From Erigeron canadensis (Eukaryota > Streptophyta > Magnoliopsida > Asterales > Asteraceae), in assembly GCF_010389155.1 (NCBI RefSeq), contig NC_057763.1, positions 47,040,645-47,104,644 of the forward strand: 64,000 bases of DNA, in the 5' to 3' direction. Made by a program: the position numbers and the translations under genes. Below are positions 11,211 through 23,793 of the stretch, in pieces. The first letter of the stretch is position 1; each line of letters opens with the position of its first letter. The notes below the pieces were generated by a model. The model did no database searches. It saw nothing but the letters and a program-made list of their open reading frames with translations, and was not told the origin of the DNA.

Positions 11211-14200
11211 TTCTCATCAGAGTATTTATATATATAATTATATGAATATGAAAGATTTATACTTTTTTGAAAAGTCAAAGATTTATATCTAATAGTAATA
11301 GACTTTTTAGTAATCAACAATGTACAAGTTATGCAAATGCAGCAAATCCCATATTGAAATGTTTTTTAGTATTTTACTCAAAGTAACCAATTGGGCCCTT
11401 CCCAAATAAATGTCAGTTCCGTGACAAATATTACAACAATTTTGATTCCGATATGGCGATATTGACCTTAAAAAACGCACTGAATAAATAATCAGAGCTA
11501 CTCCGAAAAGTATAACCAAACACTTATAACGAATGAAATCATTTCTTTGCAATCATCTCTTTAAATCAATCGCATCTTAAAGAAATACTGTATATGTTAT
11601 TCAAAAAAATTACCCCCTTTATCATAAATCATTAACTACCATGAGAGTGAGCGGTGCGTCGGTATCAAAAATCGACTAACGACATCCCCAATCCTTTGAA
11701 ATCAGCAAACATTGATATGCGGGGTATCTAATAAATATCACCGTCATGGTGCCGACTGTCATAGTCTGTTTAACTCTTTACATGCCGATACTCCCAAATT
11801 TCACTTCAAAGTATATTTTCAACGTTTTTGTCTTGTTACAAATCTGTTAAAAAAAAAAAATTCTCTTTTCATCATTTGAATTCTAGAAGATCTTATTTTA
11901 CCTTTAGTTATTAAATATTAAATATAAATTTGATCTCTTACAAAAATTTAGTGATTATTCATTTTTTGAAAATTAATCTTGTCAGTATATGTTTTACTCA
12001 TTAAAATTGAAATGTTGATGGTTTATTAATGAAATATATTTTGTATACTTTATTCTTGATTTCATATGTTTTTACATGGTTGTATGATTTAGACATTATT
12101 AAAAAACAAATCCATTAATTAGTATTAATATATATATATATATATAAATTTATTATATAACTGTTTTTGATAATTAATAAGTTTACATTTGAATATTGTT
12201 GCTACGATGTCATGGTCTTACATTTTAATTTTGGAAGATGTATTATTTATTTTTAACAGACTTTTACGATAACAATTATCCATCATGCAATGCATAAGTT
12301 TAATCTAGATATTATCAAGATTGTGAAAGTCGCTAGCTAGACAATTTTAGGTTGTACGACTAGAGAGTTGTGAATAATGAGATCTATGCAAAGCGACCAA
12401 TTCAACGTGTACTCGAAGTAATAAGCCGACTCGAGTTCACTCATGCTTTTGTAATAAGTACTCGGGGAGTACTCGAATCGACTCGATAAGAAAAATTAGT
12501 TATTATATAAACAAAGTATAGCAAATCTGTCATAGATTTTTTTAATTTTTATTTTTAGTGCACATTTGTCATAGATGATTTTTTCCTATGGTACTATTAT
12601 TACTCCTCACTGTTTTACAAAAAAGAGATGATGACATCTACATTTGACATTTGAGAAATGATCTTTATACAATACAAATTTACCATACACAACAATATAT
12701 ACATTAAATAATTTTATAGTACTACTGTCTGATACATATATTATTATGTATGACAAAATTGTGTTGCGTAGGAATCACTTATAGTTGATATTTCTACCAC
12801 TGTTGGTAGAATGGTAGGAGCAGATTCTTTGAAAGCACGTCGGTGATGGCTGGTGGGCCCTTGGAAGTAAAAGTTTTTTCTTTTTTGGGATACATTGATT
12901 GATATTTTTCGATGATAAATGATTATCATTAAAGGGACCCAATTTTTAATTTCCTTTGTCTGTTCAGCTTTCAGCATGTATATATCATCATTATTTTCTC
13001 TTATTATTATTAAAAGGTCAATTAAATTCAAAAAGTGTTTGAGATTTTTTCTAACGGAAAAGGTGTTTGATAATTGAAATCTTTTGAAACCTTTATGACA
13101 GGTGACACTGTGACAGCGCTATTAATTAAGTTATAAGAGAACGGTACTCGCACGTTACGGTAGTGATAGTGACAACGAGCGGTGGTGGTGCCGGTGAACA
13201 GTGAAAGTTATTGATGTAATATGACTATGATGTATTACAGGGGTGGAGCTAGTAAGGGGACTGGGAGGTGTTTAGCCCCCGCCAACCATTCATGTTTTCC
13301 ATTGCAAGGCTAGCTCATAGCCAACTAATACAAAGGTCTTTTTGAAGCAAGTCACCCTCAATCCATAAATGTTTGATTTTTAGTCTTGACAGTTCAAGTA
13401 AAACTTTTTTTACTAAGTAAACCCTATAGCATTAATTTTTAGTCAAATTTTTTGTTCATTTATATTTTTAATGTGCTATTTAAACAAATTTTATATCAAA
13501 CATTAACATATAATTACATCATATTAAATATGCTCAAACATTGCATTTAATACATGAAATTCAAATTAGTTACATATCTTTATATATATTAATAAAATAA
13601 TAATCCAATTATATAAATTCTATGTTTTTATTATTATTATTTTTATAAAAATCACTTTCATTATAAATTGTAGGATTTACAAGATATTATTATTATTATT
13701 ATTTTAAGTCATGTGAAAAATTACTGGATTGAATAAAAACTAAGACCAAAGATTCCAATTTAAGAGTTTGTCCGTGTGAAATTTATATATATGTGTATGT
13801 ATAGGTGATTAAAAGTTTTGAAAAAATTAATTGTGTTAATAAAAAAAAGGACCTACTATAAGTACTCTCATATACTAAGATGCGTTAGTTTGTTAGTTTT
13901 AATTTTTTATTTCGCCTATACAACGTTTAGATTTATATGATCAACTTTGTCTGCATGAAAAGAGTTTTAGTATATATATTAGATATTTTAATGTTATTGT
14001 ATTTGGTATTGTTTTTAAATATTTCTTTATGATTTATGTTATTTTTGGATATTTATGGAAAAAGAAAATTTATTAATAATATTACTAACACAATTATATA
14101 TAAAGATAAAAAATATATATAAACTATTAAATAAAAAGTTTATTAAAAGATATATATATATATATATTGTGTTAATGAAATAAAAATTTTTTAAAAATTA

Positions 14201-15310
14201 TTTTATGTAATAATGGTTAGAAAGAAAAAAAGAATAATTAATGGAGTTTATTTAATGATTAGGAAGAAAAAAAAAGATATTTAATGACATAATTAGTTAA
14301 TTAATGATTATACTAGGTGTATATTTAGAATATTTGAGGTTTCTTTAGACACTCTCTATATATAATGGTTGTACGCACTAATTGGCTTAATCTAGACGGA
14401 CATAATTCTTAGTCCACTTAGCTACACATTTCGGGAAAAACCCATTAACTCGTCTCGTCCGTTTACAGGACAATGAAATAATGGTAAAAACAATTAATTA
14501 CAACTTCAGAATTGAACATTGGTCTTTTCAAGTCAAGTATTCATTATTTGACTTCCATGCCAAATCTTTTATGAAAAAGTTGTAAAGAAAAAATTTAAGG
14601 AAATGATTAATCATTTTAATATAATAATCTAAAAATCCTCTTAACTATTAGATTAATATATGTGGCAAAATCAGAGGGCAAAAATTATAAAATAAAATTA
14701 ATGGATACTACATTTTATCTTTTTAGAGTTTTAACAGGATTATTAGGCTAACTTTTATAAAGATTTATTATTTTTCAAAAATTTAATACATGTTTTTGAG
14801 ACCTAATTTGAGAGTACCAAAATCTATTATATTAATAAAAAAAAATTTGTTATGACATAAGATTTTTAAAAATCCTCTTATGTGGTACTCCCACACATCA
14901 TTTTGATTTAATTATGACAACATTATACTTTTTAAAATTCAAAATATCTTTCCTTTTTCATATATCGTCAATATAGATTTTAATTAAATACCTACATTAT
15001 TATTATGTAAGATTTTAATCACCTTAATTTTAAGTTATAATAGGCTGAAAATTATGGTGTCTTTTTGGATAAAAGTTTTACTTTTATGTTTTTATCAACC
15101 GTATGTGTTTCAACGTTTGTTCACAATTACACAACTTTTGTTTATGTTTAGTTTTTTCATTTACAAAATAATTTATCACAACTTTTCAATTTATTTAACG
15201 TTGTTATTATACATTTTAATATAACAACGTATTTTAAAGCTACACGGTTAAGATTCGGTTTATTTGCAAAGCTTTTATAAGTTAACCCGGATTGATTAGT
15301 TAATATAGAA

Positions 15311-15341
<31 letters not shown>

Positions 15342-15870
15342 GTAATGCGATGTCTTTTCGGTTAATTAAGGGTTTTGTTTTTTTTATATAATAAGAAACT
15401 ATCTTATATAATACTCTTAAATTAAATAGAATGATTCAGAAACGAAAACTTTTTAAAAAAATCTCTTTTATTATCCATCGCCACAAATGTAAAAAGTTGA
15501 ATGTAGTTAAGGGTTTTGTTAACTTTTGTTGTTGGGTTATATATTGCATATTCTATATATATATGTATAGAGAGAGAGAGAGAGAGACTTTCAAGAAGAA
15601 CAAGTTTCAAATAAGAACGATAAGAACAGGGGGCAAAAGAGGAATTTTAACATAAGATGGATTTTTTTTAACTTTTATTTTTCTATTAATTATAAATTGT
15701 AGCCACCTATTATTTCTCCTGTGAGGAAAAAAATAACTTCCATGACAACCTATTTTATTGCAATTAAATCAAACACATCAATTTTAATTTTATAGATTTA
15801 TATAATAATTATTTGTTTCATCCCCTTTAATTTTATAGATTTAATTTGTAGAAAATTACAAATGGATGCA
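11211..15870. other. transposon-littered intergenic DNA, no gene recognised
   Basis: The sequence is very AT-rich. At 13239 CAGGGGTGGAGCTAG matches a common plant hAT-type terminus, but I found no partner end. Around 12400-12485 there are several ACTCGA-type repeats. TA and GA microsatellites occur at about 12129-12146 and 15568-15588. No open frame here has a recognisable domain. Confidence 0.4.
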
Positions 15871-16330
15871 TAGTTCATTTATAATGTGAGTGGCACAAAA
15901 ATCAATTACGTTAGTGGATGCATAATTAATTAAAAAAATAGATAAAAAAAAATTAGGATGCACAAATTAACACAAGGATGAAATAACTTAATTTTATATG
16001 GCACAAAATAAATTTTTAGGATGCACAAATTAACACAATGATGCAAAATTAACACAACTTCATCATAAAACAAAGTTAGGATGCATATATTGTACAGCTA
16101 TAAGTGGATGCATAACTTTTATAAATATTAATAAGATTCACTTTTTTTACTAGGTAATTTAAAAGGAAAGGTAAGGATGCACAAATTATATTGGATGCAC
16201 TTAAAATAATTTGCATCCAACTCATTTTGATTTGATTTTACATGATAGATGCACAATATATAATAGGGGTAATATTCATATCAAATTTGATGGATGCAGT
16301 TCAAACAAAATGGATAAACAACAATGCAAC
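15871..16330. repeat. array of dispersed GGATGCA motifs
   Basis: About ten to twelve copies of GGATGCA or close variants, most extended as GGATGCACAAA or GGATGCATAA, lie irregularly spaced within about 450 bp, with one reversed copy (TGCATCC). This density is not explained by a tandem unit and resembles the subterminal motif clusters of DNA transposons. Element borders were not found. Confidence 0.5.
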
Positions 16331-16743
16331 TTGTTCATCCATTCATGAAAACTATAAAAGTTTATTAATTTCACAAACAAAAAATTATTAAAATAAGTAG
16401 AAAACAAATCAACCATATTCATTACAACTCCACCAATTAAAAGTAATCAATATTAATATTCAATATAACTAAGGAATAATGAATTGGACGGTTATAGTAT
16501 GACAGTTCCTTTTTATCTTTTATTTATATTTATTAATTAATTGTAGTGGTTTATAATAACGTGGGTATGAAACTTGGGAAGTGATGATACAAATCTACCC
16601 TTTTACTATTAATTTAATTCATAAAATTAGTGGAAAAAGCCCAACCATCGATCAAAAAGATTAAGGGCCCATATTTGTTCTCACCAGGTCGCATTTTCAA
16701 AGTGTTTGTATTGGATATCTTGCATATATATATATATATATAT

Positions 16744-17160
16744 AGGAATTGGGTATTGTAAAATAAGTATTAAAGTAAAATAAATAAGACAAGATTTTGA
16801 CCCTTAGATCATGATTAGATTGATGCACAAAGATTCACGAAACAATTGAAACAAAACGATTTTAATGATGCACGGTGATTTTCAGTGAATATAAACTTAT
16901 TGTTTTATTTGTTTTACTTTAATACTTGTTTTATTTTACCTAAAACCTATATAGGGATTGGGTATTGTAAAATAAGTATTAAAGTAAAATAAATAAGACA
17001 AGATTTTGACCCTTAGATCATGATTAGATTGATGCACAAAGATTCACGAAACAATTGAAACAAAACGATTTTAATGATGCACGGTGATTTTCAGTGAATA
17101 TAAACTTATTGTTTTATTTGTTTTACTTTAATACTTGTTTTATTTTACCTAAAACCTATA
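16744..17160. repeat. 209-bp tandem duplication of a foldback MITE
   Basis: Two head-to-tail copies with a period of 209 bp (starting near 16742 and 16951) appear identical except one base in the first few. Each copy is itself a foldback, with arms containing AAGTATTAAAGTAAAA and its inverse around GATGCACAAAGATTCACG. The pair is embedded in TA repeats. A diverged single copy of the family is at 53.31-53.49 kb. Confidence 0.85.
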
Positions 17161-17493
17161 TATATATATATATATATATATTAAAAGAACCTTTAATTCT
17201 AAATTGAAGAAAATAAAGATCCTTTATTAATTTTCAACATTTAATATATACGATTGAATCAATTTTGATGACATCATCTTTGAATAAACAATTAGTCATA
17301 TACCTATCAGTCCCCCAACTTTAATAAGTATGAGACTTTCGACATAGCAATATTAAAATGATATTTAGGTTAATTCAAACCATTCATTATCACTTCCAAA
17401 GTTTATGACCTCCATATATAATGTCAACCTTGATTAATTCTTAATTTTCTTATACAAACATTAGCAATAAAGGTTATCAGTATAAATTGATGT

Positions 17494-17526
<33 letters not shown>

Positions 17527-18203
17527 TAGATACATAAGAAATATATAAACCAAGCTTATAGAAAGGAATATATTTGTGTATGTGTATGTGTCTGTCAGGA
17601 AAAGATATGTTAGTATAAGACAAAAAATAAAAACAATGTTAACTTAACCAAATTTATGAAAATATATTAGTGAAGGTTAATTACTTCGAGAATAAGAAAA
17701 TGTCAACAGCCTGTCACAAATAGTGACGTTTTACTTACTAATGCTTCCTTAAATCAACCAAATGTCTACAACACCATTAATCTAAGGAAGACGAGAAAAA
17801 ACTTGTTATTCGCCCGTTTTGCGAATCGCGAGCGGATGATGGGTATAGCTAACTATACTAAGCATGCTTATAAGTACAACCCAAAAATTGTTCCATTTGA
17901 GTCTCTCTTTGATGAAAGAGGCGTTAGGGAAATCAATAACTTCGCTCTGGCTTCAATTAATGAGATTAGATGCTTGTGGATCATAGCGACAAAATCAGCT
18001 TCTACAAGACCAATACTATTCGTGTATCCAATTATTTTGAGGATACCATGGATCCTTGTAATTAAGTCAACTACTTCCCACATTAGCCAACCTTTTAGCT
18101 TTCAACTCAATGGTAAAAAACGCATGTTGTAATCTGTAAAAAGTATAATCACTTGTGATACCACATAGAAACTAAAATACACTTCCTGGGTGAATGAGAA
18201 ACA
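17161..18203. other. intergenic DNA with an unidentified coding-like segment
   Basis: Most of this is AT-rich. Between about 17800 and 18132 base composition is more balanced and both strands are open: plus 17803-18132, and minus 18083-17868, the latter with an even amphipathic look and a KRDSNG segment. I recognise no family in either frame, and no start or splice context supports a gene. It may be a fragment of a transposon or pseudogene. Confidence 0.3.
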
Positions 18204-18211
18204 GTGTCAAA

Positions 18212-18477
18212 TAGGGGATGAGCAAAAGACCCGCTGACCCGCGCCCGACCCGGAACCGGCCCGAACCGACCCGCCCGAAGCCCTAACGGGTCGGGTCACG
18301 GGCCGGGCAGGGTCAGGTGAAGGCAAAAACCGAAAATTTGTGAAGGAAACCCGCAACCCGTCCGAACCTGATCCGACCCGAACCTTCACGGTCCAGGTCA
18401 CGGGTCACGTTTTCATATTCTCACGGGGCGCGGGTCTTGCCAGGTCGGGTCGGGGTTTCGATCCGTGCATATCCCTA
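18212..18477. mobile_element. GC-rich hAT-like miniature element with 8-bp target duplication
   Basis: The element starts TAGGGGATGAGCA and ends TGCATATCCCTA, imperfect inverted termini of the TAGGGATG type. It is flanked by the 8-bp direct repeat GTGTCAAA (18204-18211 and 18478-18485), the duplication length of hAT elements. The interior is made of degenerate GACCCG/CGGGTC repeats and is far richer in GC than the surroundings. Open frames across it on both strands are products of that repeat composition. Confidence 0.75.
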
Positions 18478-18580
18478 GTGTCAAACCTTAGTCTTAAAAA
18501 TTATATTTATACTATGGTTGATTTATGAAAACAACCGGTTAATTGTGATTGTTCTTAATCCATTTATTATTGTGTCAGTA

Positions 18581-19052
18581 ATAGCTAGCTTTTAAGTATT
18601 TTTTTTATATTATTGTGCTAATTTTTTATACCTATAAATACAATTTTTTTATAAGTTTTCTCCGTGTTTCACGCGAGATATAATCTAGTTTAATGTAGTC
18701 GATCAAGGTTTTACAAAATATACATATGTAATACATCTAAAAAATAATAATTACTTAATTGATTATAAGAATCAAATACATTGGTTGATTATGTAACAAT
18801 ATGGAATTGGTTGGTGTATGCTATAGCTAGCTTTTAAGTATTTTTTTTTTTATATTATTGTGCTAATTTTTTATAAATTTTTTATACGTATAAATACAAA
18901 TTTTTTTATAAATTTTATCCGCGTTTCAGTCGATCAAGGTTTTACAAAATATACATATGTAATACATCTAAAAAATAATAATTACTTAATTGATTATAAG
19001 AATCAAATACATTGGTTGATTATGTAACAATATGGAATTGGTTGGTGTATGC
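18581..19052. repeat. direct tandem duplication (~240 bp) around a Helitron-like end
   Basis: Copy one (18581-18821) and copy two (18823-19052) are nearly identical, from ATAGCTAGCTTTTAAGTATT to GGTTGGTGTATGC. Copy one contains a Helitron-like 3' end on the plus strand: hairpin CGTGTTTCACG at 18663-18673 and CTAG at 18685-18688 followed by T. Copy two lacks about 26 bp that include most of that end. Confidence 0.75.
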
Positions 19053-19860
19053 ATGTGAATATAAAATAATAAATAACGACATATAAACACATAAAAAAAA
19101 GAGTAATTATTAATATTATAAAAATAAAAAAAAATCTATGCTAAACAGTGAAAATGGATAAACAATATCAATATACCTGTAATTTTCATATTTTTAATGC
19201 TAAAGTATTTGGAAAAATAACATCATAACTTATTCAATTCTTCAATTGTACGTTTGAATCATTCAAGATTTGCGACTTCGTGAAAAATATATATATATAT
19301 GAAGAATCTCTATGAATATAATGTTAGGTTTCTTATAGGAAAAAAAATCCTTAAAACAAGTCAATAAATGTTTGAATCCTGTAATCTAAGACATGAGATA
19401 GTTAATCATTGATTTTGGAGTCTATGCTTTAAAGGGGAACACGTTCATCTCAATTTCATCATAAAAACATGCTATGGTTACAATATCTTTTATTATAGTA
19501 TGTTTTCATATAAAATTATTATTTTGTATGATATATGTAAACTCATTTGCACACATCTTTTTTTTCCTTTAAAGTTTCAGAATCGAGTCATTCATATTAT
19601 ACCCCTTCAACTTAGTTTATGCCTGGCAAGTTGTAATTAGAGGTTGGAAAGAGTATTTGATCATCAAGTTAAAGTGAAAAAATTGTTAATTAAACATCAT
19701 GTCTTACAATTTGCCAAGGATTGTCATATGACATTAGCAATCAAAATCCACATTAGTATACCGATGGAGAAAAAAATTGGTAAGGATTGACATATATACA
19801 TGCAAGAGTTGTAAGTTTTGAAGATTACCCATCCTTCTGTATATGGGGACAATAAAATAA
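19053..19860. other. AT-rich intergenic DNA, nothing recognised
   Basis: I see no coding signal, inverted repeat or recognisable transposon end in this stretch. Confidence 0.5.
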
Positions 19861-20036
19861 AAACAGTTTTAAAATAAGAACGGTGAGAACACTTAAAAAA
19901 CATCATTTTGATGCATTAAAAGTCCATAAAACTTACATAGTGCATAACTAATTATCATCATTTAAGTATTTAACAACACATTGAACCGTCAAAATCAAAA
20001 AAATCACGTTTTTCGGTGGATGCATTATTTTGAAGA
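19861..20036. mobile_element. half copy of the 52.73-kb MITE family
   Basis: It contains the left terminus (AAAATAAGAACGGTGAGAAC) and the left arm of the foldback family also seen at 10.87 and 52.73 kb, ending at the central ATGCATTATTTTGAAGAATA. The right arm is absent and a TA repeat follows, so it is a truncated copy. Confidence 0.65.
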
Positions 20037-20054
20037 ATATATATATATAGGTAT

Positions 20055-20318
20055 ATAGTGAAAAGTTATTTTCATAACACTTTTTTTTGCGAGAACCTTT
20101 GAGAACTTTTCAAATCAAGCCCAACCGATGATTATTCTTTACATAGAAATTATTTTTTGATTGTTTTCTGAATAACTTATGTGTAATTTTGAAGTTTGTA
20201 ATTGTGTGGAGGCATGAATTATCATCCGTTATACAATTATGTGGAGATTTAGATTCTTGATCACATGTGCACAAATATTGCTATGATCACATGTATTCTC
20301 AAAAAAGGTTCTCGCAAT
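20055..20318. mobile_element. deleted copy of the 8.25-kb foldback MITE
   Basis: From TAGTGAAAAGTTATTTT through TTGCGAGAACC and GATCACATGT it follows the left arm of the 8250-8736 element. The right arm is reduced to about 20 bp (AAAGGTTCTCGCAA), so most of one arm has been lost. It lies directly beside the truncated element at 19.86 kb, separated by a TA repeat. Confidence 0.65.
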
Positions 20319-20819
20319 ACGGCGGCGGTGGCGACAACAGGTGGTAACGATGTAGTTATTAATTTAAAAGTAATTGACGTAAATGGTAGTGTAATTATTT
20401 TATAGTTCATGGATGTATCTTTTGTAAATAACTTTATTAAGAATATTATAAAGATATTAGATGAAAATATTTAAGTTAATTAATAAAGGAGATAGATAGT
20501 TTGGATAAATATGAGTATAAAATATTTTAGGGATATATTGGTAAATAGTGTGTGAGTTATAAATATATTGAAAATTAAGGGTATTTTAGGTCTTTTAAAG
20601 GTGAAGAGTTGAAAAGAGGAGAGAGTAGTTTGTTTATTAGTATTGTATACATATTTTTGATGTTAACTTTCGTAAAACTGACCCAAATCAGGCGGTTAAC
20701 ATTATTACACTATGTACAATATATATGAAGATACATTATTACATAACTAAATACCAAAAGTGACCCAACACCTCCAATCTATGGTACATCCTTTATTTGA
20801 TCTAATTTTAATCCACAGA

Positions 20820-21220
20820 TAGGATAATGATTTTATTTCGCCTATAACATTACGCCCCACAAAGTTTTCATTATCGAAAATGCTCCGATTTCTAACTTTC
20901 CATTGCAGTCATGATAATTCCATTAACGATCTTCTTTTTCCTTTAGTCGAGTGTTAAGTCCCGGTGAATACATAATAAGTCGTTAACCGAGAATGCATAA
21001 ATTGGAGGAATTTAACACAACCTAGTAATTTCATCCCAAATCATGTTTGCTCCCGTATAAGCAGTTAGGGTGTGCTCTCTAGAGTTTCCATTACCTCACC
21101 ACAAAACTACAACTCATATTATCAAGGTATACATTTCTTTTGGCAAGCTCGTCCCGAGTAGGTAGACGATTAAGTAAGGCGCTCCATGCAAAAACATTAA
21201 CTTTCTTTGGATCCTTCTAA
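20820..21220 (-). mobile_element. LINE (non-LTR retrotransposon) 3' remnant with RT zinc-binding region
   Basis: Conceptual translation of the minus strand from about 21218 gives PKKVNVFAWSALLNRLPTRD and then ELAKRNV, the start of the zf-RVT domain that follows reverse transcriptase in plant LINEs. Further downstream there are pieces resembling the usual C-terminal motif ending in a RNxxIF stretch. The frame is broken by several stops and shifts and only the 3' end is present, so this is a dead fragment. Confidence 0.6.
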
Positions 21221-22979
21221 TAATTGACAAGCATTTAATGCACTTGATGACATGATTTTGCAACCATCTTTCTACTTTATGTCATGTTTTTACGAATTGA
21301 GATACTTTCAAGGTTTTATTCTCTAAAGTAGAATTTTGTGAGAGTGGAAAAATAGTGGGGCTTTAAAGTTACTTTTTAAATTATTTTATTTTTTTAGAAT
21401 ATCATGTATCACCCGTGGTTTTGACCGGTCAACGTTATGATACTAGTAAATTGAGATGAGTCAATTTTTGATAAAGTAAACTTTTGTAGTGAAAAGGTAG
21501 ACGTATGAATAGTCATTAGAAACGTAATTTCGAAATTAATAATTATATGTCATCTAAGTATTTGAACGAGTCTCGAGTTAAAATTTTTAACTAAACGATT
21601 CGATTCTTGGGAGAAGTCAGAAGAAGCTGCGAGAGCTCTAGAGGGGAACAAAACCCCTCTCCCACCCTTTCCTTCTCTCATTCTTACACTCCACGTTCTC
21701 TCTCTACACTTCTTTTTCTCCTCCTTCTCTCTATAATCCAAGATCATCGATCATCTTCTTACTCTTTTTCTTCTTCAAAATTTTGGATTAATCATCAAGT
21801 GATTAAGGAAAGTAACTAATAAACTTATTAATATTAATTATAATCTTTAAAGCTTTGCATGGAACAAGTGTTCATCCTCCTTCTTGTTTCATTTTTGGAT
21901 TTTAAGCACATGGTAACTTTTGGTATACAAGTTTACTTGCTACATACTTATCTCATGTTGTATAAAGTCTTGGATAGCTAGATTTCACAACACTTGATCA
22001 AATCATTTGGGATTTTGTTGAATATAGTTAAATTAGGGTTTCAAAAGAGAGGTTTATGATTTTGAAAGTGGATTGTGAAAAGAAACTGATTTTAATGCTT
22101 AGTTTTACTAGAAATATGTTGTGTTAAAGTTTGGAGCTTTGATTTTGACGCTTAGCTGGTCCATTTGAAGTTAAAAACCTTTTTTTGTGCTTCTTGATGC
22201 CCTTCGCGTCGTGAGGCTTGTGAAAAGTTCAAAAACCGAGCTCTGAAGTAATTTTGTGCCGTGAAACACTGCAGGTGGGTCATTTTCAAATGTCCATAAC
22301 TTTTAAACTGTATGTTCGTTTTCGATGATTCAAGCGGCCATAGGAGCGTAAATGAGTCTACTTTACAATGGTAAAGTTCTCTGTGTCCAAAACATAATTT
22401 TAACAAATCAAAAGTTTAGATGAAGAACAGTGGTTAAGTCCCGATGAGTCATTGTGAAACAAAACGTAATGATTCCACCTTTGATGGATCAAAACCTTAT
22501 AAAATGGACATAAAAAAGAATTTATAGTAAGATTAGGTTAATAGTCTTATTCTTGAGATGCATTAGGATTAATGTGATACATGTATGATAGGTTTCGGCT
22601 ATTGTGGACATTTGACGATCATTAGACCTAAATAGCTTGATGCTAACTTGTTGTTGTTGAATCAAGGTGAGTTCCGTAGCTCCCTACTCAATGGAGATTC
22701 GGGATGGAAAGTGTACAGTTTTGTGTGTTGACTTTGCTTGATTGTGCATTTCAATGTTTGCCTTGATTGATGATGTGGTTTGATTGTGCACACATTGATT
22801 ATCTTGACTGATGACGTTGATTGATTTCGCCTATGTTGATTGTCTTGATTGATGACATGATTGATTTCACATACACATTATTGTCTCGGTTGATGATATT
22901 GTTTACTTGATGGATTGTGAATTTAATATTCGATATGAATTGTAGATTGAACTTGGTAAGGCATACTTGGTGAATGGTA

Positions 22980-23620
22980 ATGCCATCGAAGTGTTATGGA
23001 CGTGGTGGAAAGGCTGCGGGTGACCCTATATATAAGCGTCCATGACACCCTCGATGGTAGTATCGTTCTAAAGTGTATGTTCGTGTTGATTTGATGAGTG
23101 ATGGACATTGTGATTGAGTTGGATGACATGACTTGATTGTGACAGTGATTGATTGATTGTTTGATTGATGGTGCATTCGATTATGATTATATGTTGTGAT
23201 TAGGATAGTAGTGCATACATGGAAGACAAAGATATATACCTTCAAAGAGTTATAGATATGGTGGGAAGGCTGTGGGTAAACCTATATATAAGCATCTATG
23301 ATTCCTTGATTTTAGAGTCGTATGAAGTGTATGTACTCGTTGCATTGGTTGAGTTGTTGGACATATGGACTTGTGATTGAGACAGACACATACGTATTGT
23401 TATACATAGACGAGACACATACATGGACACCCAAGTATATAGATGTATATACTTGATAATTTTGAGATGTCATGATGGTCGGGTCGACGACATCATGAGT
23501 ATCGTTGCATAGACGAGGGACGTACATGGACATCCAAGTATAAAGACATATATACTTGATGATTTTGAGATGCCCACATTGGTCATGGTGATGACATGTG
23601 AGTATCGTTGCATTGTTGAC
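22980..23620. repeat. diverged direct repeats inside the LTR
   Basis: A block around 22990-23120 (GGTGGAAAGGCTGCGGGT, then CCTATATATAAGC) is repeated near 23260-23380. A second unit with CATGGACAxCCAAGTAT and GATTTTGAGATG occurs twice, at about 23410-23520 and 23520-23625. Confidence 0.6.
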
Positions 23621-23677
23621 GCGATTGACACACATATGACACATTTCATGACATTGACTTACATACGACATATATAT

Positions 23678-23793
23678 TGATATTGACATGCATTTGGTAC
23701 ATTTCTTGATATTGACACGCATTCGGTACATTTCTTGAGATTGACATGCATTCGGTACATTTTTTGACATTGACACGTATTTGGCACACTTCT
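23678..23793. repeat. 29-bp tandem repeat, four copies
   Basis: The unit TGATATTGACATGCATTTGG plus TACATTTCT is repeated four times with a few substitutions per copy. It lies within the likely solo LTR. Confidence 0.8.

Noticed and set aside
13239..13310. hAT-type terminus CAGGGGTGGAGCTAG
   Set aside because: No inverted partner or target duplication was found, so no element was called.
18207..18528. Proline/arginine/glycine-rich open frames on both strands
   Set aside because: They are translations of GACCCG repeats inside a hAT-like miniature element.
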